Shown one piece after another: positions 25,533-36,272 of a stretch of 64,000 bases of DNA. The stretch's first letter is position 1, and each line of letters opens with the position of its first letter. This DNA comes from Haemonchus contortus (Eukaryota; Nematoda; Chromadorea; Rhabditida; Trichostrongylidae): positions 41,120,345 to 41,184,344 of the forward strand of contig LS997562.1 in NCBI GenBank assembly GCA_000469685.2, written 5' to 3'. The position numbers were made by a program, and so were the translations under genes. Under the pieces are notes generated by a model. The model was not told where the DNA came from. It did no database searches and saw only the letters and a list, made by a program, of their open reading frames with translations.

Positions 25533-27063
25533 CTAATATGGGTCCGTCCAAATTAACATTCAACGTTCTTGAAGTGGAAATCGCAGTAATTTCCCAGAGC
25601 TACTTTACTGCCGAATTACATATCTATCCATCTACAAAGCTGGGATTGTTTGAACCTCCAGCTCGCTTGTAACCAAACCAGCTATCCAAAGCACCGTCAA
25701 GGCGCACTTCACCCATCCACACTTTCTGTGCTACTTTTTCTGAAGCCGTTCTCCTAATATTACTTGATTACTATGATAGGAGCGATCACAGAAGGGGTTA
25801 GAATGGATTAGTCTGAATGGAGACTAATCTGGTGCAGGTAACCAAAAACTTGAAGGAAGATGTCGAACTGTTTTTACCTCTTACTCACTACACCCCCCAG
25901 CTGGTACACGTCATCGTGGAAAAATGTTTTGGCATACGTCTTGTTTATGTTGTCTGTTCGGGAACTTTGCCCATCAAATGGCCCAACCTTCAGGGGACTG
26001 CCTGCTTTGTGCCGGGAATGAGTGCTGAGGATGGCCCAGTAATTGTGATAGTCAGCTTACTGTTTTGTTTCAATCCTTTCACGATTAAAGTCGTATAAGT
26101 GTCACCCCCCCCCCTCTCCGGAAGTGTTCAATGTTAACTCGTTCTTGTTTTGCGTCGTCCAGTAGAGCCACCATTAATCACTTTTCTTCGCAAGGAGCTT
26201 TTATAAGCAAAGCCGAACATCGGTCTACGCCGAGAAGGGGGTCCCAGTGTAAGTCTAACACCCAAGAAACCCACTGTGACTTTTCTGCTTCAAAATTCAG
26301 CCACAGTGGTTTGAAATAATCCCCTGACCTTGAGGTATACAGTAATTCATAACAAATGAACCGTTTATTTATGGCAATTGACCAAATACTGATAAGTATA
26401 GTAGAGATCGTTAGAAACTCAATACAAAGCGGAACTATGCAGACTCTAGCTTGGCGTCCACCAATAAACCTTGAAAACGTTAAAAACCGTGTGTTAAAGC
26501 TAACAATACCTGAATTGCATTCAACTTTTAACAAAGTAAAGCTTGCTGATAAAGTGAAAAATAATGGGCGGACAAGGCAAGATCAAACCGGAGCTGAAAA
26601 AGGCACTCGCTCAGGACTTAAAAAAGCATACATAACAAATATTGTCCAGTGAAGCCAACGAGATGACAACATGGTAGTAGTAACTGATAACGATATGCAA
26701 CATGAAAACTGAAATGGAAAAAACCGTTCAAAGTAAGCCTCACGCAGGCGTGTGAGCGGGATTGTCTTGTGCCACTACGTTCTTATTTGATGCTCAGAGG
26801 CCTACATAAAAGGCTCTGTTACACTAGAGGGACGGTTCAACGTGGTCCGCCTCCATTCCTGGCACGTTTACTGTCTTAACGACAATCTCGCTAACATTAG
26901 AAAGTGAAATAGAAAGTGAAGAGAAATAATTTGCTCACAACTACTATAGAAATCTAGCGAATGTATGAACAAGAAACAAAAAAAAAATGGAAAAACAGTT
27001 TCGGTGACCTGGACAGTGAACAACCTTTAGGCTTAAGATATGTAGTATGGAAAAATCGTGCCA

Positions 27064-30000
27064 TTACTGAGGGTCTGGCGAATGCTTGCGTTTACGTGGG
27101 CCTAGCCTATTTACAGCTTCTTCATCCACCATCACTGTAACCTCCTGTGGTACAACGCCTCCGATGTACTTCCCCACGTTTGGAAAGGCTTCGGCCTAAA
27201 ACTGCTATATTAGCATTATCTCAACTACCCATTTCTCAACTTTTTCAAATGCTATTACAGATAACTGTAGAAATCGTGTCCGTACTAAATATAACGGCGC
27301 AGTTCCTAATTGACAGGATCAACGCAAACTGGCACTAATGCGGGAAAACAGAGTGAACAGAAATAAAAATCGACGAATAGCCAAAACTTACCATCTCCCG
27401 AAGCATCCAATTGTCTTCCAAGTCCAAACGCTTCTCAATCTCAGGATGATCTTCAAGCAAAGCGAAAACTCGCATTGTACAGATATCACGTCGCAACGCC
27501 TCGTAAAACCTAATTTAGAGAACTGATAAGCGAAAACCCACTTCTCCGTGATTCCTCAGAAGAAAATTTTGTTCCAAATCTACATTTTACCAAGATCAGA
27601 TTCAAAAGCGCTTGGCAGCTTCGTGCAAAACCTTCTTAACGTAGCTGGAAGTGACATTAAATGATGGAAATGGCGACAGAGCACCCTGTCTTCTAATTTC
27701 GTAATTTGAACCTGGACAGGCTACGTAGCGGTAAGCATGAAATAGGAGATGAAAGTTGTTGCATTCCTGAGGGTGCGAGATGGTATAGCTAGATGCTAGG
27801 TGTAGGTATAGATATCAAGGGTATACTTGCTGAATCTGCAGCCGGTTGCCTACCAGATGCAGCGCTAATACTACTTAGCAGTAGATTTCTTCTTCTCAAA
27901 CACCAACTACACGAGTCAATCTGCGTCGGTACAGCATACACCTAGCATCAAGCTACGGGGTAGCTGCAGCCTACAGCTTCATTATTTACCCGCGTATTCA
28001 AGACCACCGTACCAGAGTGTTATGGTTCGAAAGTAAATGCTGAGGGAAGTGCTGATGCATAAGTAAAACTCGTAACTCACTCGGGTTTGACCTCCTTCAT
28101 GCGTTGAAGTACCCCAGCTCGTATTTTTCTCTGAAATAGAAGACTATAAGGTTGAAAATAAAGACACTTATGTTTGAAAAGACAAACCTGGATGGCCTCA
28201 GGGAAGGAAACATTTTCAGAAGTGTATTTAGAATACGTAGACATATCAAGCCCCATTAGTGTGTATGCTGCCCAGCTCTTCTCAACATCGTACGAGCACG
28301 CATCGTCCATACTGAAAAGAATCATTCTGAAGTCATGAGCAGGCAAAAAAGTAGAAAAAAAAGCAGAAGAATTCAGGAAAATGAGAATAGAGGGGGGGGG
28401 AAAGATTTGCAAACTTTCATAACAAAAACAAGGCCTTTTCACTCACAACTTTGTAAGTTTCTCTCTGATTCTGTCAGGTAGAGGTATATTCCAAGAGCGT
28501 GCGAGATGTCCAATAACTAGCTGTGTCATAATACGCGTCCCTATGCAATCCCAGTGAACACCATCCTTTCTGAAAAAGAAGAAGTTTCTGACAAAGCCAG
28601 TCGGTTTGAGAAAGAGTTTCGGAAAGGTCACTGACACGCGATATGCATACAGAGCCTGATTTCGCATATAGAAACTAATGTCCAGTACATCATAGCCAGC
28701 TGCACGGAATAACTGCGATGCCCGATAATTGGCATCGACGATCATCATTCTGAAACAATATCTCCTGTCATTATCAGGGCAAAGAATGGCAGATAAACTG
28801 TCGTCTGTCTTTCCTTATGATACAAAGAAAAACCAACGACACTTATACAGAAATGGTACAGCTAAAGCAAGGTGCATAAGCTCAATCAAGAATTGTTATT
28901 CTACGCTGCATTGTGATCATCAGGACCCAGGAAGACATGTTTCTCCAGCTATACAAAAAACGAATCTAAAAATACCTTACCTGTTGAGATGCTTTGTATC
29001 AATATTGTCAACGCGATTCAAAATCGACCGCGAGTCCGAGGGCACAGGCCAAGGCATATTTATCCAAATTACCTTGAATCAAAAACATTTCATATGAACG
29101 CCCTAGATCAAGATGGCGATTATGACGCTACCTGTGTAGTAGGTGGCATGATGAGACGAAGACGACGAATTAACATCGAAACCCTTAAAAAACTCAATAG
29201 TAAGGCATTGACGAAAATGAGGAAGAAGGAGTAACTCTGTTAATGGAACACTGCAAATCCTTCACACTGACCGCTCCAGAAATTCTTCTAGTGCAGCACG
29301 TTCGACCGCTGCTTGTCTGTTGATGTTGGGGGAAATGTCATAATCGAACGCCTTCGAGTACCTGAGTTGTGAAAATTCGAAGGGTCGTTTGAAAATACAG
29401 CAATCACCCCTTTCAATCTGTCCCTTCCTATCTTGACGCTCGCACTTATTTCCCTTTCTCACTTCACCTTCACCTACATCTCTCATGGGCTGACAAACAT
29501 TGCTCTGATTTTTCGTGCCCATCTTTTCGACTAACTCTTCTCAATTTTGCATCCTTCAGAAAGCGCTGACCCTCTAAGACCACCCAAACCCTCCATCGTC
29601 TAAAGTTTCAGCTTCAAAACCTAATGTCACAGGCTTTTGAAACCCATTTTACTCGTGATTTACAATTCCATACTCAAAAATTGCGATAAAACTGCAAATT
29701 TCGCGTCTAGGCAGTGAGACTCTTCCTTTTGGTAGATTGCGCGCCCCAAACAAAAAACGCGTCGCACCCGCGAACGAAATCGATCGAAGACGAACGAGGT
29801 GTTCTGAATAGTTGGAAGCAGGTATTCTATCAAAATGTCGTCAGCTGCAGAGCAGGACGGTCCTGCTCAATGCCCTCCATCGACTTCTGCTCCTAAAGCC
29901 GTCACTGTTACTGCTACTTCATATGGATCTGCAGTATCGACAAGTGTGGAGGATTCCGCTAATCAAGAGCGAGTCGAGGAACAGGAAGAAGAAGCGGAAA

Positions 30001-32895
30001 TGAAGTATGGAGCTCGCCACGTAATCAATCTATTCGTTCCGGTTTCTTTATGTATGGTCATGGTGGTATTCACAATGAATACGGTCACCTTTTATTCGCA
30101 AAATGATGGCCGCCATCTTCTGTATACTCCGTTCGTCAAGGAAACTGACAGCGCCAGCGAAAAGGTCCTTATGTCATTGGGTAATGCTTTAGTTATGTTA
30201 TGTGTTGTTGTAGTGATGACTGTCATCTTAATCTTTTTCTACAAGTATCGATGCTATAAGTTGATTCATGGTTGGCTCATGGCTAGCAGTTGTTTGTTGT
30301 TGTTCTTATTTACGACTATCTATCTTCAGGAAGTTATGAAGAGTTTCAACATATCATTATCCGTAATTACTGTCACTTTCTTTCTTGGTAATTTTGGTGT
30401 GCTTGGGATGATGTGTATTCATTGGAAAGGTCCTCTGAGATTGCAACAGTTCTATTTAATCACTATGTCTGCCCTTATGGCTCTGGTCTTTATCAAGTAT
30501 CTACCGGAATGGACCGTATGGTCAGTTCTGGCTGTAATTTCTATATGGGACCTTGTCGCTGTTCTAGCTCCTAATGGCCCTCTACGTATTCTCGTCGAAA
30601 CTGCTCAGGAACGCAACGAACCGATCTTTCCAGCGTTGATATATTCGTCTGGCATGATGTATTCATTTGTGTTTACTGGTGCATTGGATGGAGAAGACAA
30701 CCAGATTCAACCTCAACTTCAGCCAAGTTCATCGGATGAGTCTACACCTTCTGTGAGCGGGCTCCTTGCTTCCGGAAATGCAACTACCAAAGTAAAACGA
30801 TTTGCTCCGCTTCGCCAATCGGAAAGTGCTGTTGAACACATAGCTCAGGAGGCAGCTCGTTCGCTCAATGAATTAGCTACAGTGGCACAGAATATCCGAG
30901 TCCAGCCTAATCTCATGCGAGGTGAACGAGAAGAGAAGGGCGTGAAACTCGGCCTTGGCGACTTCATTTTCTATTCAGTCTTGGTGGGAAAAGCAAGCAG
31001 TTATTTTGACTGGAACACTACCGTTGCTTGCTACGTGGCAATCCTGGTCGGTCTATGTTTCACACTTGTGCTTCTTGCGGTCTTTCGCCGAGCTTTACCA
31101 GCTCTACCGATCTCAGTATTTGCCGGTTTACTGTTCTATTTCTGTACGAGATGGATTGTTACTCCCTTTGTATCGCAACTCACTCGCCGACAATGGGTGT
31201 ATTAGGGCAATTCATTTGGTGACGTTCTCATATTTCTATCGCCTTTCAGTATTTTTCTCATATCCTACTATTATATCTTCTTCTATCTCATTATGGTGAA
31301 CAGTGGTAACATATTTGTACATTGCTCGTCATTTTCGATAAAATATCAAGCGAAGCTGTCGGTATGCCTAAAAAGTTGAGATCATAGTTCTTGATGACTG
31401 CACAGTAGCCACACCCGTTGACAAAATTAAACCATGTGTTGAATCAATTCGGGAAGGGGACTGATAAGAGGCGATCACATCTTACAACTACTTTTCGATC
31501 CACTTCATCAAATAGCTGATAACGGCGCCCCTTTTTAGCAACCCCCGTCGCGCCGCAATCATCCGCAACTCATACTGATTAATTTGGACATATTATGTAG
31601 GCTAGTGGATGACTTCGATAAGCCTGAATAGCCTTGGAGGTTTTCGCCATGCTTTATCGAATTTTCTCTTTTGTATCGATTAGCACAAAAATTATCTTTC
31701 CAATCAACCAACCTGGTTATATCCCACAGACATGAGTTGATAAGAATTACGTCGGGGAATTCATTCGCCGAGCAGAGTTCCAAAAGTGCGGTATCAATAT
31801 CATCCTTCATTACTCTGGAATAGAGATTAGACTAGAAAAAAGCTATTGAATGTGTTATAACAATAATCATCCACCTTGTAGTGAAGAGATACTGAATCAA
31901 GTAAAACTCTGTATGATATTCCCGTGCCTGTCGAAAAACGCGATCGTTCTCAAGTGGAAGAATGTCGATCTGAAATTAATGTGAACGCTATAAAATTTGG
32001 AAACAGTGGAAGGACACCTACAACTTCTATTATGTGTGTACAAATAGATCTAATCATATTTTGGGCAGTGACTAGAATAACAAACCTGTCGATCGCCGAA
32101 AAACGAGCTTTCCGTTTTACTTCTCAGTTGGCCATCATCTATGAGTTCACCGCCATACAGCATTACAATTAGATCTTTGTAGATCCCTCGCATTACTGAA
32201 AAAAGGAAAGTTTACACCTGAATTTAGCCTTTCATTACCCTGGAATAAGTGTTGAATAATCGCCAGCTAACAAGAGAGCAAATTCGTTCGTCAAGTTAGG
32301 CGAACAGTTAGTATGCTTACGAAATGTCAGAATTTTTTCATATCTATAATAGGGAAAACGATCCATTGAAGCTAGTGAATACGCTAATGACTAGATCGGC
32401 TACAAGAATTTAGTCGTTGTGGAATGTTGCTGCGATGAAACAAAATTCAATAGAAAATGGAATTTGAGCTGTTCAGTTAGAGAATTAGAGAGGAGATTTA
32501 GCACCATCGTCTCACGAAAGTCAATATTATTCCAATAAGTTAGGTGAAGAAAAGAAAAGTTAGAACCTAATATGTCAAAATAAGAATAAAAATTACATGA
32601 ATCGCCAATTGCCAATATATGAACGTCTTTGAGCAGGGCTCTCACGAACTTGGAATCGTAAGGAAATCCCTCCGTGGTTGCACCAGTTGCCTTGCTTTTC
32701 AAGGATTTGAGAACAGGTCTGTAATGCGAGTAGCATAAATGTCTCCTTCTTGCATCATCAAGATTAAGAAATAAGTGCTAAAAATATCGGTCATTGTGTT
32801 TCCAATGTCAATGCCAAAATCACTTACTCTACATTGATAGCATTCTCCTCTACTTCAGCTGAAGCATACTCTTGAGACTGGAAATGGCCAGCCAT
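27064..32895 (-). CDS. PC-esterase (PCED1/FAM113-type) SGNH-fold protein, 13 exons
   Basis: Exons from 5' to 3': 32828-32895, 32597-32718, 32086-32195, 31875-31969, 31713-31814, 29268-29361, 28981-29072, 28636-28749, 28447-28569, 28188-28311, 28081-28130, 27392-27509, 27064-27195; about 447 aa, all phases agree. Block I is HILAIGDS followed by LMRGIYKDLIVML, which matches the GDS nucleophile block of PCED1. Then come FFGDRQ, VILINSCLWDITR (block III Asn), VIWINMPWPVP and DGVHWD with the catalytic Asp/His. The family is predicted to be an acyl- or acetyl-esterase; its substrate is unknown. The start ATG follows an acceptor (ttattccag, 32897), which suggests trans-splicing. The GDS and DGVHW halves lie on opposite sides of the presenilin gene, and they rejoin in phase across intron 29362-31712, so this is one gene. 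The junction at 29268/29072 is the weakest: it needs a GTGTGA donor and a TTCAAG acceptor. Confidence 0.88.
29835..31205 (+). CDS. sel-12: Presenilin (SEL-12 type), intronless, nested in the PCED1-like gene
   Basis: A single 456-codon frame, complete from ATG to TAG. Presenilin is the aspartyl protease subunit of gamma-secretase, which cleaves Notch and other membrane stubs. A Ser/Thr and Glu-rich cytosolic N-terminus of about 60 residues precedes nine expected helices, starting at HVINLFVPVSLCM. The first catalytic Asp is D239 in ISIWDLVAVLAPNGPLR and the second is D376 in GVKLGLGDFIFYSV. PALP is at 422-425 and the C-terminus is hydrophobic. Human presenilin has Tyr before the first Asp; here it is Trp, as I recall for SEL-12 too. 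The variable acidic Ser-rich loop (about 285-368) separates the halves. The length matches SEL-12 better than the shorter HOP-1. Lack of introns is odd beside intron-rich neighbours. It lies wholly inside intron 29362-31712 of the minus-strand esterase gene. Confidence 0.97.
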   Translation: MSSAAEQDGPAQCPPSTSAPKAVTVTATSYGSAVSTSVEDSANQERVEEQEEEAEMKYGARHVINLFVPVSLCMVMVVFTMNTVTFYSQNDGRHLLYTPFVKETDSASEKVLMSLGNALVMLCVVVVMTVILIFFYKYRCYKLIHGWLMASSCLLLFLFTTIYLQEVMKSFNISLSVITVTFFLGNFGVLGMMCIHWKGPLRLQQFYLITMSALMALVFIKYLPEWTVWSVLAVISIWDLVAVLAPNGPLRILVETAQERNEPIFPALIYSSGMMYSFVFTGALDGEDNQIQPQLQPSSSDESTPSVSGLLASGNATTKVKRFAPLRQSESAVEHIAQEAARSLNELATVAQNIRVQPNLMRGEREEKGVKLGLGDFIFYSVLVGKASSYFDWNTTVACYVAILVGLCFTLVLLAVFRRALPALPISVFAGLLFYFCTRWIVTPFVSQLTRRQWVY

Positions 32896-33035
32896 TCTGG
32901 AATAACGTATTCCTCCGCTTATGAGGATACACAAATCAGTGTTTATAAATTTCGGAGAGATACAGACGCTTGCAACATCTAGAGAACCAGAACAATCTTC
33001 AGTCAAAAAATTTATTCGAAACCAGATTGAAACCA

Positions 33036-34129
33036 TTAAGCAATCGATGCCCCGATATCGAAAACTATCCTGGATATGGCTACCTCTACATTATACGGTA
33101 CGGTAGGAATAGTAGCACGGATGTTTGACGAAAACAAAACATTGCTCGTTGCAATTCGAAGAGCCTGGAAGAAGCTAGAGAAAAGCTAGATAAAGCCAAG
33201 AGAGCTCAATGTCAGAAGCCCAGCGAGAAGATATCGAACATCCTTCCGACTTCATCACAATCAAATACTTAGACTGTACAACTCTATTAGAGTTTCCTCA
33301 GGGCAACGACTTCAGCAGATCATGAATTTTTCTAGATAAACTCACCTTACTGAAAAAGTCCTCAACAAGTTGTAAGTCGGTTGTGAAAGTGTAGCTAATA
33401 TGAGACATCGCAGGACCATAAGTTCTAACGGTCTCGAGAATCTCCATCCATCTAACGTCAACCAATTCGCGATATTGGGCTTCAATCTGCGATATTTTCA
33501 TCCTCATCTTCGTAAGTAACCTGCAATGCAATGCTTACTCGTTTTATAGCAGTTTAAAATGGCTTGCTCGTGAGACTGGAGTTCATTGAATTGGAATCTC
33601 ATGTGAGGGCATTCGAAAAAGCTCCCAGGTTCCCCCAACGATTCTAACTAATACCCAACTTGTCCACAGTGCCGGAAAAGGCTTCCACGCCTTGAAAGAG
33701 GAAAATCTATAGTAAAAGAACAAAATCCTAGATTGATGCCAGTAAAGAAGGGTCTTTTTGTTTACAATTGGAACGCTGTCTATTTTGTCAGTCGCCTCTG
33801 AAAAAAAGCTACCCTGAGAACGCTTCAACTAAGACCACATCCTGCGGATGGTAGGTATGTACTCAGCGATACTATTTGGGATATAACGAATTATCATTAC
33901 GAATGCTACAGAAGTCTTGAAAAATCTTTGTTCATCTTCCTTACCTCGATCTCCAACTGTCAATCCGTGCCAGATTAGTTGATTCGGGCAGTTTCTCAAC
34001 AATTTCAATCTGTTCAAGAAGTTCTCGGATATCCTCGTTCAAGGTATTCGCTGAACTGAGGACTTCTTTTAATGATGTCACGGCAGTTTTGAGTGATGTT
34101 GCAGAGCTCGTAGACGGTCGATCGGACAT
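33036..34129 (-). CDS. Unidentified 162-aa coiled-coil-like protein, first gene of a probable operon
   Basis: Three exons join in phase: 33945-34129, 33346-33520, 33036-33164. The N-terminus (MSDRPSTSSATSLKTAV) is Ser/Thr-rich. It is followed by heptad-like helices (LKEVLSSANTLNEDIRELLE, then KISQIEAQYRELVDVRW). I do not recognise the family; small subunits of kinetochore, dynactin or Golgi tether complexes look similar in composition, but none matches on sight. The ATG lies directly behind an acceptor (ccattctag), so the mRNA is probably trans-spliced. Its stop is 140 bp upstream of the PCED1-like start, which also follows an acceptor: the usual geometry of a nematode operon. The last exon is less certain; reading through the second donor would end at 33298 instead. 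Confidence 0.65.
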
Positions 34130-34439
34130 CTAGAATGGAAAGATGAAGGGAAAGAGAAAAACACGATTCTTAAAGCAATTAAAGAGTTCAGAAGCAGTTG
34201 CAGGTGTCAACTAGCACAACTTCACAGGAAGGTAATTCATGCAAAGCCACAAATGGCTCGTTACTAGGGAGCACCAGAGCGGTTTAAATACTCAGGGCCA
34301 TAAAAAACGAATCTAGCCGAGCGATCTGACCAACATATCCTACCAATTGGTGGGCCATCATCTTATGACTCGACTGGCACAGCATCACCTCGCATGACTT
34401 TATCAAATGTGGGTACCATTTCATTTTTTTTCATAGCGA

Positions 34440-34545
34440 TTGAGCTGTATGAAGAACGCTAGAACTGTTATAACGAAGCAAATGGTCCGCGACAGCCGCA
34501 CGCGGCGGATCGATTACCCAAAACCGTTCCTACTGCCCGTCCCTC
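34440..34545 (-). repeat. Dispersed repeat, copy 1
   Basis: The reverse complement aligns with 52331-52437 at roughly 80 % by eye. Shared blocks include ttttgggtaatcgat, gcggctgtcgcggacca and ctagcgttcttca. Neither copy lies in a recognised exon. Confidence 0.75.
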
Positions 34546-35052
34546 CCTCGAGTTTACAGCTAGCCTGGCGCATCCCACCCCTTTCAATGGTCACACCTCT
34601 AGGCTATTGCCGCTGTACAGCGAGAAACTAATGAACATAAGGCATAATAAAGATCAGCAGTAAAGCTCATGGCTGCAAGTACAACAGGTAGTAGCGTCGG
34701 AGATCGTACCGTACAGTCTCTGCACCTCGCTGATACTATCTCCCTTACTAAATTGTTAAAAAACTGCTCAATATTCCAGCAGTTTCTTTAGCTCACTCGG
34801 CCACAACAACGAATCATCTCATGATCCCTTCTTATAACAAGACATTCAGTCCTAGTAATAGCATTATGGGCCTACCTAAAAGGGTTGTTCAACTGCGGTG
34901 TAGCGAAGAAAGGGTCGGCCCTTTGTTGTAGTTGTATAAATCAAGGAAGAAGGAGGAAGGAAACAAAGAGGGGAGAGAAAGGGTTTTTTTGTCATACATC
35001 TCAGTAATCGAGAAAGAATTGGAAAGGTCAACTTATAAGAAATGTTACTCAC

Positions 35053-35211
35053 CGTAAATTTGAATCCCGGTCCGTTTCTTTTGTTGTTCTTCAAGAAGGT
35101 GAGATACGGTGCTGAGACGAATTCGCAAAAATGCGTACGCCGCGGTGCTGATAAAACGAACTCGAATTGCGGACACGTTCCTTCCTTATTGATCGTCTTG
35201 TCGAACTCCAT
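35053..35211 (-). CDS. Possible orphan 5' exon
   Basis: An ATG just behind an AG (caccag) opens 53 codons beginning MEFDKTINKEGTCPQFEFV and ending at a good GTGAGT donor in phase 0. No continuing exon was found between it and the gene at 34129. That gene also starts in phase 0, so this exon could be its alternative upstream start. No family is recognised, and it may be chance. Confidence 0.3.
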
Positions 35212-36272
35212 CTGGTGACTTGTTGTTAAGAATGCCAGTTCTTTCTCTTCGATTAGTTATCATATGGTGATACTCGATAATCTATGGGATCCATCTTCAG
35301 CCCGTCTCCAATCCTGCCATATGCCCTTGGCACATTGACTTTCGCCGTTCATGTTAATGCGTTCAATTTATTAGACGGCATCATTCGTCGCTAGAAACAA
35401 TTCACTGAAATCAATTTCATTTCATACTACTTCAAGATCCTTATGTGAATCAGTCTACTTATCGGAATTCCTGCTCCATGGTGTCGATAGTCTTTATGTG
35501 ACGCCACCAGCCGCGTTCTTTTTTGTCTGCTATTTTGCCCAATTTCTCTCAATCATTGTTAGTTGATTTCTTACCTTATCATCTCTCAAGTTGTTTTGTT
35601 ACCGGTTTGGTCGTTGTTCGAGAAAACTGGTTACAATCCTCATCACTCCACTTTCCTCTTCTGTAGATGTCAGTAACCGTCTGAGCCTACTTATTGACCA
35701 ATTTAGAGTTTTATACTGATCAGATCTCATTCTCAACCATTTTCGCGTTTGAACTATTCTCGAAAAGTAAAATCGATGAACGAAGAAGTCCCCTAGCAGT
35801 GTTTCTGAAAGCTTCCGTCGTGAGAAGTATTTGAGTGTTGGGGGAAAGTAGATTGAGAAATTTTTTTGGCAATTCCTTGGAAATAGGTTAGTAAACATTC
35901 GTGGTTTAGGAAACAAAATCATTTATATGATTTTGCGTCATCATTCGTGGCATGCAATTTCATTTTGTCTAAGTGTCGGGCCTTCATGCGGTCGTAGGCT
36001 TACTTTATAGCATCATTTTCTTCTTTAAAATATTCTGTTTCTACTTCGTGTAGAAGGAGCCTGTCTTCAGATTTCTTTAGAGTGCAGTTTGTGAGGTTGT
36101 GGTTAGTTAGTACTGCAATCCTTCCGTTCCGCGTCCAGTTTTTATATAAAAAATTTCAGGGCCGCATTTCAATAAATTGACGACGATCTCGTTTCATCTT
36201 GGGTGACTAACTTCCAAAGTATGTCATTTGACGATAATGGGCTAGCGTTTCAGGCTGTAGTTGTAGCAGTGG

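Larger units (their letters stand above)
21351..27063. other. 5.7-kb spacer with dispersed repeats
   Basis: No gene with consistent exons was found. It may contain the missing 5' exon and promoter of WDR-23 (left) and the 3' UTR of the PCED1-like gene (right). It holds three SINE-type copies, a G/C-run hairpin at 24393-24440 and several poly-C tracts. The open frame at 22458-22829 (123 codons, Lys/Arg/His-rich) lacks any recognised motif. Confidence 0.5.

Noticed and set aside
26178..26534. 118-codon minus-strand frame
   Set aside because: Lacks motifs and membrane or domain pattern, and overlaps a plus-strand frame of similar quality. It is likely chance.
29835..31205. Presenilin frame as a decayed processed pseudogene
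   Set aside because: The frame is full length with both catalytic aspartates and PALP intact, and there is no poly(A) tract or flanking duplication that I can see.
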